62,903 bases of DNA, from the NCBI RefSeq assembly GCF_018614575.1, contig NZ_JAGGOJ010000037.1, forward strand, positions 1 to 62,903, written 5' to 3'. This document shows positions 10,101 through 18,241 of the stretch, piece after piece. A program made the translations under genes and the position numbers. The notes beneath the pieces were generated by a model that had not been told where the DNA came from, ran no database searches, and saw nothing but the letters and a program-made list of their open reading frames with translations. Each line of letters opens with the position of its first letter. Position 1 is the stretch's first letter. This stretch comes from Streptomyces sp. ISL-10. GTDB lineage: Bacteria; Actinomycetota; Actinomycetes; Streptomycetales; Streptomycetaceae.

Positions 10101-10223
10101 CGGCGCCTCGATCGTCGAGGACGCCGAACGGACGAATTCACCGAGTTCTTGGAGCTTGGCCATGACGACCTTGCTCTCCACGCCGAACTCCTTGGCGAGT
10201 TCGTATACCCGGACCTTAGCCAC
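7155..10223 (-). CDS. infB: Translation initiation factor IF-2
   Basis: 1022 residues, at the long end for IF-2. It is the GTPase that places initiator tRNA on the 30S subunit. The start is GTG with AAGGAG six bases before it, giving the IF2_N domain (AKVRVYELAKEFGVESK). Residues about 60-400 are low complexity: first Pro/Ala-rich, then Gly/Arg/Pro-rich with runs such as RPGGGGGGGRPG. The G domain begins near residue 520 with GHVDHGKT, then DTPGHEAF and NKID. The remaining domains II-IV are complete. It is preceded by ylxR and separated from ylxP by a hairpin. Confidence 0.98.
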   Translation of the reverse strand: MAKVRVYELAKEFGVESKVVMAKLQELGEFVRSASSTIEAPVVRKLTDALQGPGGNAGKTAAKPGAPRKATPSKPAAPSPAQAARPAAPKPGAPAPKPPVAEKPATPAPGPRPTPGPKPAPAKPAPAAPVPAAEFSAPAPAQPSTPQAQRPAGATPGPRPARPAPAGGQRDGGRGGERPARPAGGQGAPRPGGRPAGPRPGNNPFTSGGSTGMARPQAPRPGGARPGPGGPGGAVPGAPRPQGGPGGAPRPQGQGGARPTPGGMPRPQAPRPGGGPAGNRPNPGMMPQRPAAGPRPGGGPGGGGRGPAGAGRPGGGAGRPGGGGGGFAGRPGGGGGGGRPGGGGGGFAGRPGGGGPGGGGGFGGGRPGFGGRPGGPGGRGGTQGAFGRPGGPARRGRKSKRQRRQEYEAMQAPSVGGVMLPRGNGEAIRLSRGASLTDFAEKINANPASLVAVMMNLGEMVTATQSVSDETLLLLGGEMNYTVQIVSPEEEDRELLESFDIEFGEDEGGDEALVSRPPVVTVMGHVDHGKTRLLDAIRKTNVVAGEAGGITQHIGAYQVSTEVNDEERRITFIDTPGHEAFTAMRARGAKSTDIAILVVAANDGVMPQTIEALNHAKAADVPIVVAVNKIDVEGADPTKVRGQLTEFGLVAEEYGGDTMFVDISAKQGLNIDSLLEAVVLTADASLDLRANPEQDAQGIAIESHLDRGRGAVSTVLVQRGTLRIGDTMVVGDAYGRVRAMLDDKGNNVEEATPSTPVLVLGLTNVPGAGDNFLVVDEDRTARQIAEKRAARERNANFAKRTRRVSLEDLDKVLKAGLVQELNLIIKGDASGAVEALESSLLQLDVGEEVDIRVLHRGVGAVTESDIDLAMGSDAIVIGYNVRAAGRAAQMAEREGVDVRYYSVIYQAIEEIEAALKGMLKPEYEEVELGTAEIREVFRSSKLGNIAGVLIRSGEVKRNTKARLIRDGKVIAESLNIEGLRRFKDDVTEIREGFEGGINLGNFNDIKVDDVIATYEMREKPRG

Positions 10224-10375
10224 TTCGCTCCTTTTAGGTCCGGGTTACCGCCGGACCGTCGCTACTTCATGGGCGTACTCATCGCGTACTCATCGAGTGC
10301 TCATCGCAATCTCGACCTACTTCCAACTCGCGAGGTACCTGACCGCACGGGGTTCCGTGCCGTACTTCTTTGTTC

Positions 10376-10654
10376 TTACGGTGCTGCCTGCTCGACATAC
10401 CGCCTGACGTCGGCGGTCTCGAGCGGTCCCTTGGCCCGGAAGGCCCTCGGGAACGCCCTGCGGCGAACCGCCAGGTCGAGACAGACCAAGGCGGGGTGCA
10501 CGTACGCACCCCGGCCGGGCAGCGTACCGCGATCATCGGGGACGCACTCGCCCTCGATCACCACGATGCGCAGCAGATCGCTCTTGGCCGCTCGCTCCCG
10601 GCATCCCACACAGGTTCGCTCAGGGCACACGCGGGCATGCGTCCGGCCAGACAC
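10376..10654 (-). CDS. ylxR: YlxR-type RNA-binding protein (DUF448)
   Basis: 92 residues. The signature CVGCRERAAKSDLLRIV and the later GRGAYVHP...C block mark the DUF448 family, a small basic fold thought to bind RNA or act in the nucleoid. It lies in its conserved place between nusA and infB. The start is GTG with GGGAGGT about ten bases upstream. The gap to infB (about 150 bases) holds no other gene. Confidence 0.93.
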   Translation of the reverse strand: MSGRTHARVCPERTCVGCRERAAKSDLLRIVVIEGECVPDDRGTLPGRGAYVHPALVCLDLAVRRRAFPRAFRAKGPLETADVRRYVEQAAP

Positions 10655-10770
10655 GGTTAAGTCTACCTCCCCGCACCGACCTCACCCCTTTGGGGCAAAA
10701 ATCGAACGGTTGTTGTCCTGATCCACGCCGACCCGACCAGTCACAACAGGGCCGCCCGCGGTTCCATTCC

Positions 10771-11766
10771 TCAGCCCTGGTCGGAGGTCTGCTCCGTGTC
10801 GGGGCGGATGTCGATGCGCCAGCCCGTGAGGCGGGCGGCGAGGCGGGCGTTCTGCCCCTCCTTGCCGATCGCCAGCGACAGCTGGTAGTCCGGCACGGTC
10901 ACGCGCGCGGAGCGGGCGCCCAGGTCGACGATCTCCACCTTGCTCACCCGAGCGGGCGACAGGGCGTTCGCCACCATCTCGGCGGGGTCGTCCGACCAGT
11001 CCACGATGTCGATCTTCTCGCCGTGCAGCTCCGCCATGACATTGCGCACCCGGCCGCCCATCGGCCCGATGCATGCGCCCTTGGCGTTCAGGCCGGAGCG
11101 GGTGGAGCGGACGGCGATCTTGGTGCGGTGACCGGCCTCACGGGCGATCGCCGCGATCTCGACGCTGCCGTCCGCGATCTCCGGGACCTCGAGGGCGAAC
11201 AGCTTCTTCACCAGGTTCGGGTGGGTGCGGGACAAGGTCACTGAGGGGCCGCGCACACCCTTGGCCACCCGGACCACATAGGTGCGCAGACGCAGGCCGT
11301 GGGTGTACTCCTCGCCCGGGACCTGCTCCTGCACGGGCAGGATCGCCTCGAGCTTGTCGTCCAGCTTGACGAGGACGTTCTTCGGGTCCTTGCCCTGCTG
11401 CACCTGGCCCGCGACGACATCGCCCTCACGCCGGGCGTACTCGCCGAAGGTGACGTCGTTCTCCGCGTCCCGCAGGCGCTGCTGGATGACCTGGCGGGCG
11501 GTGCTCGCGGCGATCCGGCCGAAGTCCGACGGGGTGTCGTCGAACTCCTTGGGCTCCTGGCCCTCCTCCAGATCGGACGGGTCCTCCTTCGCCCACACCG
11601 TCACATGGCCGGTGTTCCGGTCGAGCACCACACGGGCGTGCCGACGGCTGCCCTCCGTGCGGTGGTACGCGATGAGGAGGGCCGACTCGATGGCCTCGAC
11701 CAACAGGTCGAAGGCGATCTCCTTCTCCTGTGCCAAGCCCCTCAGGAGCTTCACATCGATATCCAT
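10771..11766 (-). CDS. nusA: Transcription termination/antitermination factor NusA
   Basis: 331 residues, the short actinobacterial form without the C-terminal acidic repeats of E. coli NusA. The start MDIDVKLLRGLAQEKEI follows GAGGAGG, which overlaps the end of rimP. In order: RNA-polymerase-binding N-terminal domain, S1 domain (about 130-200), then two KH domains (VRSTRSGLNAKGACIGPMG and LSLAIGKEGQNARLAARLTGW). NusA modulates pausing, termination and antitermination. It is cotranscribed with rimP. Confidence 0.96.
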   Translation of the reverse strand: MDIDVKLLRGLAQEKEIAFDLLVEAIESALLIAYHRTEGSRRHARVVLDRNTGHVTVWAKEDPSDLEEGQEPKEFDDTPSDFGRIAASTARQVIQQRLRDAENDVTFGEYARREGDVVAGQVQQGKDPKNVLVKLDDKLEAILPVQEQVPGEEYTHGLRLRTYVVRVAKGVRGPSVTLSRTHPNLVKKLFALEVPEIADGSVEIAAIAREAGHRTKIAVRSTRSGLNAKGACIGPMGGRVRNVMAELHGEKIDIVDWSDDPAEMVANALSPARVSKVEIVDLGARSARVTVPDYQLSLAIGKEGQNARLAARLTGWRIDIRPDTEQTSDQG

Positions 11767-11768
11767 GG

Positions 11769-12284
11769 CTACGCCTCCTCTTCCTTCTCGTCCTTCTCGC
11801 CCTGCTTGTCCTTGCGGCTGAACTCGATCTCGACGCGCGCCTTGGCGATCTCGTCGAACGCGACCCTGCGGGCGGTGGGCTTGCGCCCCTTCACGCCCGG
11901 GATCTCGAGGTCGAGTCCTTCGTCGTCCACGGTGAGGATGCGGGCGACCAGCTCCCCGCTCTCGTGCAGCTGCAGTCTCACCAGACGCCCGGTGGCGCGC
12001 ACGTAGTGGCGGTGCTCGGTCAGGGGCCGGTCGGCGCCGGGGGAGCTGACTTCGAGGACGTACTCGCCCTCGCCCATCGCGTCCGTCTCGTCCAGCTTCT
12101 CGGAGAGGGAGCGGCTCAGCTCGGCACACGCGTCCAGTTCCACGCCGTCGTCGGAGTCGACGATGATCCTCAGCGTGCGGCGGCGGCCCGCCCGGGAGAG
12201 CTCGATCTCTTCCAGATCCAGTCCGGCGGCGCTGACGAGCGGTTCCAGCAGCCCGCGCAGCCTCTCGCTCTGGGTGGTGCTCAT
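11769..12284 (-). CDS. rimP: Ribosome maturation factor RimP
   Basis: 171 residues from an ATG preceded by GAGGAG. The motifs GLDLEEIELSRAGRRRTLRI and YVLEVSSPGADRPLTEHRHY are typical. It is needed for 30S subunit maturation. The C-terminus is a Lys/Glu-rich tail. It is the first gene of the leftward rimP-nusA-ylxR-infB cluster and diverges from the DUF4439 pair; the intergenic region of about 150 bases must hold both promoters. Confidence 0.95.
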   Translation of the reverse strand: MSTTQSERLRGLLEPLVSAAGLDLEEIELSRAGRRRTLRIIVDSDDGVELDACAELSRSLSEKLDETDAMGEGEYVLEVSSPGADRPLTEHRHYVRATGRLVRLQLHESGELVARILTVDDEGLDLEIPGVKGRKPTARRVAFDEIAKARVEIEFSRKDKQGEKDEKEEEA

Positions 12285-12438
12285 CCGGGTGACTCCTCGG
12301 CCGCGTGTGCTGTTGTGGGATCGTCGCGTGTCGAAGGAAAGGGTATCCGGTCCCGGAGGGTGTTGCCGTCCACCGGCGCCGGACCCGCGGGTACGCTCGC
12401 CTGCGGCGATGATCACCAAGAGGGCCGAGGAGACACGC

Positions 12439-12960
12439 GTGGGGCGCACCGGGACGACGCGACGAGGTGCGCTGCTGGCGACGGGTGCGGCGGCCGCCGC
12501 GGTGGTGACCGGCTGCACGGGAGGTGCTTCCGGGCAGCGGCCGGCCGCCGGGAAGGCCGCCGATCCGGCACGGGCGGAGAAGGCGCTGCGCCGGCGTCTC
12601 GCGGCTCGGAGCCAGGCGCTGCTCGACGAGTACGACGCCGTGATCGCCCGCCATCCCGCGCTCGCCGACCGGCTGTCGCCGCTGCGCACGGACGTGGCCG
12701 CACATGTCCCTGCCCTCGCGGGCGCCACGGCAGTGCCGGCCTCCCCGTCGCCCTCGGGCGCCGCGCCCAAGATGGCCGACGGCCCGGCCCCGGACGACCC
12801 CGCCGCAGCGCTCAAGGCGCTCGCCGCGGCCGAGCGGCGCACCGCGGACGAGCACACCGCGGCGCTCCTGAAAGCGGAACCGGAGCTGGCCCGGCTGCTG
12901 GCGTCGGTGGCCGCCGCCGGCGCCGTACACGCGTACTTGCTGACGAAGGGGGACGCGTGA
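12439..12960 (+). CDS. DUF4439-type lipoprotein with Tat-like signal
   Basis: 173 residues from the GTG at 12439, which has AGGAG seven bases upstream; an ATG at 12409 lacks such a site. The N-terminus has TTRRGALLATG, a hydrophobic run and the lipobox VTGC, so it is probably exported (possibly by Tat) and lipidated. The mature part is helical and Ala-rich with repeated E/H-containing helices, as in ferritin-like proteins. Its stop overlaps the start of the next gene (TGATG), which encodes the DUF4439 ferritin-like domain. Metal binding is inference. Confidence 0.7.
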   Translation: MGRTGTTRRGALLATGAAAAAVVTGCTGGASGQRPAAGKAADPARAEKALRRRLAARSQALLDEYDAVIARHPALADRLSPLRTDVAAHVPALAGATAVPASPSPSGAAPKMADGPAPDDPAAALKALAAAERRTADEHTAALLKAEPELARLLASVAAAGAVHAYLLTKGDA

Positions 12961-13391
12961 TGAGCGCGGTGGACGCCGTACAGGCCGCGCTCGCGGCGGA
13001 GCACGCGGCGGTCTACGGGTACGGGGTGGTCGGCGGCCGGATCGACGAGGACCGGGCCCGGGAGGCCGCCGCCGCCCATGCGGCGCACCGCGCCCGCCGG
13101 GACGCGCTCACCCGCACGGCGCGCGACCTCGGCGCCGAGCCCGCCGTCGCCGCGGCCGCCTACGCGCTGCCGTTCGACGTGCCGGACTCCGCCGCGGCGG
13201 TCCGGCTCGCCGCGGAACTGGAGGAGCGGGTCGCGGGTGTGTGCTCCGACCTCGTGCGGGCGGTGGAAGGACCGCTGCGGCAGGAGGCCGCGGCGGCGCT
13301 GCGCGAGGCCGCGGTCCGTGCCGTGCGCTGGCGCGGCAGCGGCGTAGCCTTTCCTGGGCTCGCCGAGCGGGCCGCCGGCCGAAGCGGCTGA
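12960..13391 (+). CDS. Ferritin-like DUF4439 protein
   Basis: 143 residues, all helical. AALAAEHAAVYGYGVVGG near the N-terminus is the DUF4439 signature: Glu and His in helix 1 and a Tyr pair. AAHAAHRARRD in helix 2 gives the second E/H cluster of a four-helix ferritin-like bundle. There is no signal peptide. It is translationally coupled to the lipoprotein before it, suggesting a membrane-anchored and a cytosolic member of one pair. A di-metal role is inferred from the fold; no substrate is known to me. Confidence 0.8.
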   Translation: MSAVDAVQAALAAEHAAVYGYGVVGGRIDEDRAREAAAAHAAHRARRDALTRTARDLGAEPAVAAAAYALPFDVPDSAAAVRLAAELEERVAGVCSDLVRAVEGPLRQEAAAALREAAVRAVRWRGSGVAFPGLAERAAGRSG

Positions 13392-13434
13392 CCTCGTCTG
13401 CAATCGGCTGAACCGGAAAGGGAACGCACCACGT

Positions 13435-14304
13435 ATGGCTTTCGAACCGCCGCAGCGGCTGGTCCGGGCACTCGGTGAGAACGACGAGTGGCTCGGGCAC
13501 CTGCCCAAGACCGTTCAGGAGGCGGTGGACCGACGGGGGCTGGACGTCGAACGGGTGGTGGTGCCGGGCGGCCGGAGCGGCCTCGTCCTTCTCGTACGCC
13601 GTCCCGACGGTGCGCCCGCCGCGCTGAAGCTCGCCCCGCCCGCCGCCGCGCCCGCCCTGGAGCGGGCGGCGCTCGCGCACTGGAACGGGTGGGGAGCGGT
13701 ACGCCTGCTGGAGGAGGACAAGGACGGGAACGGCCTGCTCCTGGAGCGGCTGCAGCCCGATGTCTCGCTGCGGTCGCTGCCGGAGGCGAAGGCACTGCTG
13801 GAGGCTGCCGGAACGGTTCGCCGGCTGTGGGTGGAGCCGCCCGCGAGCCACGGATTCGAGACGGTGGCCGAGCGTACGGCGCGGCAGGCGGAGGCGATGC
13901 GGGCCTTCGACGAGCCGCTCGTCGCGGCGGCGCTCGCCGTGCGCGAGGAGCTTCTGGCGCTTCCGCCCGAACTGCTGCTGCTGCACGGCAACTTCCGCCA
14001 GGGCAAGGTCCTGGCGGGCGAGCGCGCACCGTGGCTCGCCGTGGGCCCGGAGCCGGTGCTGGGCGAACGCGCCTACGACCTGGCGCGCCTGGTGCGCGAC
14101 CGGGTCGAGGACCTGGTGGCCGCGTCCGGCGGCGCGTCGTCGGCCCGCCGCCGGGTCAACCGCCTGGCGGACTCCCTGGAGGTGGACCGCGACCGCCTGC
14201 GCGGCTGGGCGCTGTTCCGCGCGGTCGAATCCGGCACGCGGGCGGTGGCGGGGGGCCGTCGCGCGGAGGGTGAGCTGGCGCTGGAGTTCGCGAGCTGGTT
14301 GTAA
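13435..14304 (+). CDS. Aminoglycoside-phosphotransferase-fold protein, catalytic residues altered
   Basis: 289 residues. The fold matches the APH/choline-kinase family: AALKLAPP (Lys65) in the N-lobe, then a C-lobe in which the normal HGDxHxxN reads HGNFRQGK (184-191) and the normal metal-binding (I/V)DP reads VGPEP (203-207). Both the catalytic Asp and the metal-binding Asp are therefore replaced, by Asn186 and Gly204. GERAYDLARLV after it is standard. By motif this is a pseudokinase or a much altered kinase, so an antibiotic-resistance label would be unsafe. It lies 43 bases after the DUF4439 gene and is probably in the same unit. Confidence 0.8.
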   Translation: MAFEPPQRLVRALGENDEWLGHLPKTVQEAVDRRGLDVERVVVPGGRSGLVLLVRRPDGAPAALKLAPPAAAPALERAALAHWNGWGAVRLLEEDKDGNGLLLERLQPDVSLRSLPEAKALLEAAGTVRRLWVEPPASHGFETVAERTARQAEAMRAFDEPLVAAALAVREELLALPPELLLLHGNFRQGKVLAGERAPWLAVGPEPVLGERAYDLARLVRDRVEDLVAASGGASSARRRVNRLADSLEVDRDRLRGWALFRAVESGTRAVAGGRRAEGELALEFASWL

Positions 14305-14387
14305 CGGGGCCGGGGCTGTGTCCCCTCCCGCGCCCCTCCCCGAACCGCTTCGCCCCGGACCCCACGGCTCTGCGCCCTTGCGGCGCG

Positions 14388-14412
14388 GGCTTCGGGGCTT
14401 CACCCCGAAGCC
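14388..14412 (+). terminator. Hairpin after the kinase-fold gene
   Basis: Perfect 10-bp stem (ggcttcgggg / ccccgaagcc) with a 5-base loop, about 84 bases beyond the rightward gene's stop. The surrounding 380-base gap to proS has no gene but several G+C-rich hairpins. Confidence 0.45.
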
Positions 14413-14641
14413 GTACCGCCTGAGGTGGGGCACTCCACTCCCCCTGGGCTTTGCCCCGGGTATCCCCGGACCGGGCTGATTTCGCGCAGCCGATCCAGCC
14501 CCCGGGGCATCCCTGGCCCCGCCGGGGAGACCCCCACCCGCAGCCGCTGGCCGTAGCGGGAGTGTGAGGTGCCGAGGTCCGGTTGGGGGTTCACGCCCGC
14601 AGGGGACCCCCGAACGGGACTCAGCCCCGAGGTGGTGGGCC

Positions 14642-14670
14642 CTCCTCCCCGCACGGCGTGCGGGGAGGAG
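14642..14670 (-). terminator. Hairpin after proS
   Basis: Perfect 13-bp stem (ctcctccccgcac / gtgcggggaggag) with a 3-base loop, 15 bases past the proS stop on the leftward strand. Confidence 0.75.
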
Positions 14671-14685
14671 CCTCGGGTACGAGCG

Positions 14686-16380
14686 TCAGCCCCGCAGGCG
14701 CGCCACTGCCTCCGCCACCGGGAGCTCCTCGCGCTCCCCCGTGCGGCGGTCCTTCAGTTCGACCACGCCCTCGCCCGAGCGGCGGCCCGCCACAAGGATC
14801 TTGGGGACGCCGATCAGCTCCGCGTCGGTGAACTTCACGCCCGGCGAGACGCCCGCGCGGTCGTCCACCAGGACGCGCAGGCCCGCGGCACCGAGCTGCT
14901 CCGCCACGTCGAGCGCCAGCTCGGTCTGGAGCGCCTTGCCGGCGGCGACGACGTGGACGTCCGCCGGGGCGATCTCGCTCGGCCAGCACAGGCCCTTGTC
15001 GTCCGCGGTCTGCTCGGCGAGGGCCGCCACCGCGCGCGAGACGCCGATGCCGTACGAGCCCATCGTCACGCGGACCGGCTTGCCGTTCTGGCCGAGGACG
15101 TCGAGCTGGAAGGCGTCGGCGTACTTGCGGCCCAGCTGGAAGATGTGGCCGATCTCGATCGCGCGGTCCAGCTTGAGGCCGGTGGTGCACTTCGGGCAGG
15201 GGTCGCCCTCCTCGACCACGACGACGTCCAGGTACTCGTCGACCTCGAAGTCACGGCCGGCGACGACGTTCTTCGCGTGGGTGTCGGGCTTGTTGGCTCC
15301 GGTGACCCAGGCCGTTCCGGGCGCGACGCGCGGGTCGGCGATGTAGCGGACCTTCTCAAGACCCTGCGGGCCGACGTAACCGCGGACCAGATCGGCGCGG
15401 TCCACGAAGTCCTCGGCGGTGACCAGTTCGACGGTCGCGGGCGCGAGGTGGTCGCCGAGCTTGCCGAGATCGACCTCGCGGTCGCCGGGGACGCCGACCG
15501 CGACGATCTCGCCGTCGACCTTGACGAGGAGGTTCTTCAGGGTCGCCGACGCCGGGACGCCGAGGTGCGCGGCGAGCGTCTCGATCGTCGGGGTGTCGGG
15601 GGTGTCCAGCTCCTCGACCGGGCCGTGGTCCGCGCTCTCGACGGGCGCGAGCGCGAAGGTGACGGCCTCGGTGTTGGCGGCGTAGTCGCAGGAGGGGCAG
15701 TAGACGAAGGTGTCCTCACCGGCCGCGGCGGGCGCGAGGAACTCCTCGGACGCCGAGCCGCCCATCGCGCCCGAGACCGCGGAGACGATCTTGTGCTGCA
15801 GGCCGAGCCGCTCGAAGATCTTCACGTACGCCTCGCGGTGCAGGGCGTAGGACTCGGCGAGGCCCTCGTCGGAGGTGTCGAAGGAGTACGAGTCCTTCAT
15901 CTGGAACTCGCGGCCGCGCAGGATGCCCGAACGCGGACGCGCCTCGTCGCGGTACTTGGTCTGGATCTGGTAGAGGATCACCGGCAGGTCCTTGTAGGAC
16001 GTGCACTGGTCCTTGACCAGCTGGGTGAAGATCTCCTCGTGCGTGGGACCGAGGAGGTAGTCGGCACCCTTGCGGTCCTTGAGGCGGAACAGCTCGGCTC
16101 CGTACTCCTCCCAGCGGCCCGTCGCCTCGTACGGCTCCTTGGGGAGAACGGCCGGCAGCAGGACCTCCTGCGCGCCGATCGCGTCCATCTCCTCGCGTAC
16201 GACGCGGGCGACGTTCTCCAGGACGCGCTTGCCCAGCGGCAGCCAGGACCAGATCCCCGCGGCGTTGCGGCGGACGTAACCGGCACGGACGAGGAGCTTG
16301 TGGCTGAGCGTCTCGGCGTCCGCCGGGTCGTCGCGCAGTGTCTTGACCATCAGACGGGACATGCGCTGGACCTGGGCCAT
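14686..16380 (-). CDS. proS: Prolyl-tRNA synthetase
   Basis: 564 residues, the bacterial-type ProRS length. It is a class II synthetase that charges tRNA-Pro. The N-terminus MSRLMVKTLRDDPADAE and the motif-2 region RDEARPRSGILRGREFQMKD are typical. The central insertion (about residues 230-390) is the YbaK-like editing domain that removes misacylated Ala. Cys pairs CPSC and CPKC border it. The C-terminal anticodon-binding domain follows. The start is ATG with AGGAG eight bases upstream; it converges on the kinase-fold gene. Confidence 0.97.
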   Translation of the reverse strand: MAQVQRMSRLMVKTLRDDPADAETLSHKLLVRAGYVRRNAAGIWSWLPLGKRVLENVARVVREEMDAIGAQEVLLPAVLPKEPYEATGRWEEYGAELFRLKDRKGADYLLGPTHEEIFTQLVKDQCTSYKDLPVILYQIQTKYRDEARPRSGILRGREFQMKDSYSFDTSDEGLAESYALHREAYVKIFERLGLQHKIVSAVSGAMGGSASEEFLAPAAAGEDTFVYCPSCDYAANTEAVTFALAPVESADHGPVEELDTPDTPTIETLAAHLGVPASATLKNLLVKVDGEIVAVGVPGDREVDLGKLGDHLAPATVELVTAEDFVDRADLVRGYVGPQGLEKVRYIADPRVAPGTAWVTGANKPDTHAKNVVAGRDFEVDEYLDVVVVEEGDPCPKCTTGLKLDRAIEIGHIFQLGRKYADAFQLDVLGQNGKPVRVTMGSYGIGVSRAVAALAEQTADDKGLCWPSEIAPADVHVVAAGKALQTELALDVAEQLGAAGLRVLVDDRAGVSPGVKFTDAELIGVPKILVAGRRSGEGVVELKDRRTGEREELPVAEAVARLRG

Positions 16381-16492
16381 GGTGAACTCCTGCTCGGAAC
16401 GTGTGATGTGCAGGAGGTTAGCCGGGCGGCGGCGGGAGGCGGAAATCAGTTGCCGTGCGGCACCCGCCGCACGGCGGGGCGGCCGGGCCGGA

Positions 16493-17038
16493 TCACGGCC
16501 GCGAGAGCGGCAGCCACGCGCCCATCACCGCGTAGGGACTCGGCGCGCTCGGGAACATGACCCGCCGCGCCAGGTCGTGGTAGCCGAGCCTGCGGTAGAG
16601 GGCCCGTGCGGGGCTCTCGGTGTCGATGGCGGACAGGATGGAGCGCGGCTGGCCGGCGGTGTCGGTGATCGTGGTGATCAGCTCACGGCCGACGCCACGG
16701 CCCTGGAACGCGGGGTGGACGTGCAGCTCCGTGATCACGAACGAGTCGTCGAGCCAGGTGTCGCTGCCGTTGCCGCGCAGATAGGGCTCCACGACGGTGG
16801 ACCACCAGTGGGTGCGGTCGTTGGGCATGCCGTAGACGAAGCCGACGAGGCGGTCGTCCTCGGTGGTCGCGCCGAGTGCCCGCGCGCCGGAGTTCTTCAG
16901 ATGCCGCAGCACGATGTAGCGGCGGATGTCGATCTCTTCGTCGCTGAGTCCGAAGGCGAGGGCCTGTACCGCGAGGGCCTCGTCGACGCGCGCCGCGAGG
17001 TCGAGCGGTCCTACCACGACGCCGGGGTGTGCTGCCAT
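16493..17038 (-). CDS. GNAT-family N-acetyltransferase
   Basis: 181 residues from the ATG at 17038 (AGGG upstream); an upstream in-frame start would add a non-conserved stretch. The acetyl-CoA loop reads HPAFQGRGVGRELI, followed by a typical beta5-alpha4 segment (DTESPARALYRRLGYHD). The substrate cannot be told from sequence. It sits between proS and a second acetyltransferase on the same strand, with 63 bases between the two; co-transcription is possible. Confidence 0.88.
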   Translation of the reverse strand: MAAHPGVVVGPLDLAARVDEALAVQALAFGLSDEEIDIRRYIVLRHLKNSGARALGATTEDDRLVGFVYGMPNDRTHWWSTVVEPYLRGNGSDTWLDDSFVITELHVHPAFQGRGVGRELITTITDTAGQPRSILSAIDTESPARALYRRLGYHDLARRVMFPSAPSPYAVMGAWLPLSRP

Positions 17039-17101
17039 GACGGGAACCCTACTTGCCGCGGCCGGCGGTCGGCACCGTGCGGTCACAGGCCGCGGCAGGC
17101 G

Positions 17102-17962
17102 TCAGAACAGCACGCTCATGAAGGCTCCGACCTCGCGGAATCCGACCCGGCGGTAGGCGGCCCTCGCGGCGGTGTTGTAGTCGTTGACGTACAGGCTGAC
17201 GACGGGCGAGACGTCGGCGAGCGCAAAGCGCAGGACGGCTGCCATGCCCGTCTCGGACAGTCCGCGGCCGCGGTACTCGGGTGCGACCCAGACGCCCTGG
17301 ATCTGGCATGCCTTGGCGGTCGCTGCGCCGATCTCGGCCTTGAAGACGACCTTGCCGTCCTCGATGCGCGCGAACGACCGCCCCGTGCCGACGAGTTCGG
17401 CGACGCGAGCCTGGTAGAGCAGGCCACCGTCACCGGCGAGGGGCGAGACGCCGACCTCCTCGGTGAACATCGCCACGCAGGCCGGCATGATCACGTCGAC
17501 CTCGTCCTTGCGGATGCGGCGGACGTACGGGTCGGGCTCGATGTCATCGGGAACCTTGTCCGTGACCATGAGCGGCTGGTGCGGGCGTATGTCCCTGGCC
17601 GGTCCCCAGCTCGGTTCGAGCAGCCGCCACAGCGCGGCGGTGGGTTCGGCGGGGCCGACGATCGACGAGCAGCGGCGGCCGGTCCTGCGGGCCCGGTCGG
17701 CGAAGGCGCGCACGGCTTCGGGCGTGGCACAGACGGGGACGAGATTGGCGCCGGAGTAGCACAGGGAGCGCAGTCGGCCGTCCGCGTACCAGCCCCACAT
17801 CTCGCCGCCGAGGCGCCAGGGATCGAGACCCGCTGCCTGGACCCGGGCGGTGACGAAAGCATTCGCCACGGGATCGCTCTCGAGGATGGCGAGCGCTGCG
17901 CCGAGTTCGCCGGGGTCGAGGACCCGGGTGGTGGTCTGCGTCAACACGAGGGGCCTCACCAT
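17102..17962 (-). CDS. GNAT acetyltransferase with N-terminal DUF4081 domain
   Basis: 286 residues from the ATG at 17962; a GTG at 17983 would add seven. The first half (ESDPVANAFVTARVQAAG) is the DUF4081 region common in actinobacteria. The C-terminal half is a GNAT domain with the acetyl-CoA loop PEYRGRGLSETGM and the tail DYNTAARAAYRRVGF. The family is usually found close to the dxr-ispG unit, as here. Substrate unknown. Confidence 0.86.
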   Translation of the reverse strand: MVRPLVLTQTTTRVLDPGELGAALAILESDPVANAFVTARVQAAGLDPWRLGGEMWGWYADGRLRSLCYSGANLVPVCATPEAVRAFADRARRTGRRCSSIVGPAEPTAALWRLLEPSWGPARDIRPHQPLMVTDKVPDDIEPDPYVRRIRKDEVDVIMPACVAMFTEEVGVSPLAGDGGLLYQARVAELVGTGRSFARIEDGKVVFKAEIGAATAKACQIQGVWVAPEYRGRGLSETGMAAVLRFALADVSPVVSLYVNDYNTAARAAYRRVGFREVGAFMSVLF

Positions 17963-18039
17963 GCGGTTTGCTGATCCTGGCACTTTACCTGCCGCCTCGA
18001 CGTCGTGTCCGATTCCGGGAAAAGGGGGCCGGATCCGGC

Positions 18040-18170
18040 GGCCGCGGCGCTTCCGCGGGACGAGGCGAGCGGCGGCGGCGCTTCCGCGTGAGGCACGGCC
18101 CGGCCGAACCAGCGGCGGCGGCGCTTTCGCAGGAGAAGGCGAGCGGCGGCCGCGCCCTTCCGCGTGGGCA
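18040..18170. repeat. Imperfect G+C-rich repeats between ispG and the acetyltransferase
   Basis: The core gcggcgcttccgcg occurs exactly at 18044 and 18075, with altered copies near 18118 and 18146. Segments such as gaggcgagcggcggc recur between them. No gene is seen between 17963 and the ispG terminator. Confidence 0.5.
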
Positions 18171-18189
18171 CGCGGCCCCGGACAGCACG

Positions 18190-18222
18190 AGGCCCCGCCG
18201 CCCGGTGAGGACGGCGGGGCCT
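18190..18222 (-). terminator. Terminator of ispG
   Basis: Perfect 11-bp stem (aggccccgccg / cggcggggcct), 20 bases past the ispG stop on the leftward strand. Confidence 0.75.
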
Positions 18223-18241
18223 TCGGAGGCTTCGTACGCGA

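Noticed and set aside
13435..14304. Aminoglycoside resistance gene.
   Set aside because: The catalytic HGD and metal-binding Asp are missing, and the gene sits in a core context.
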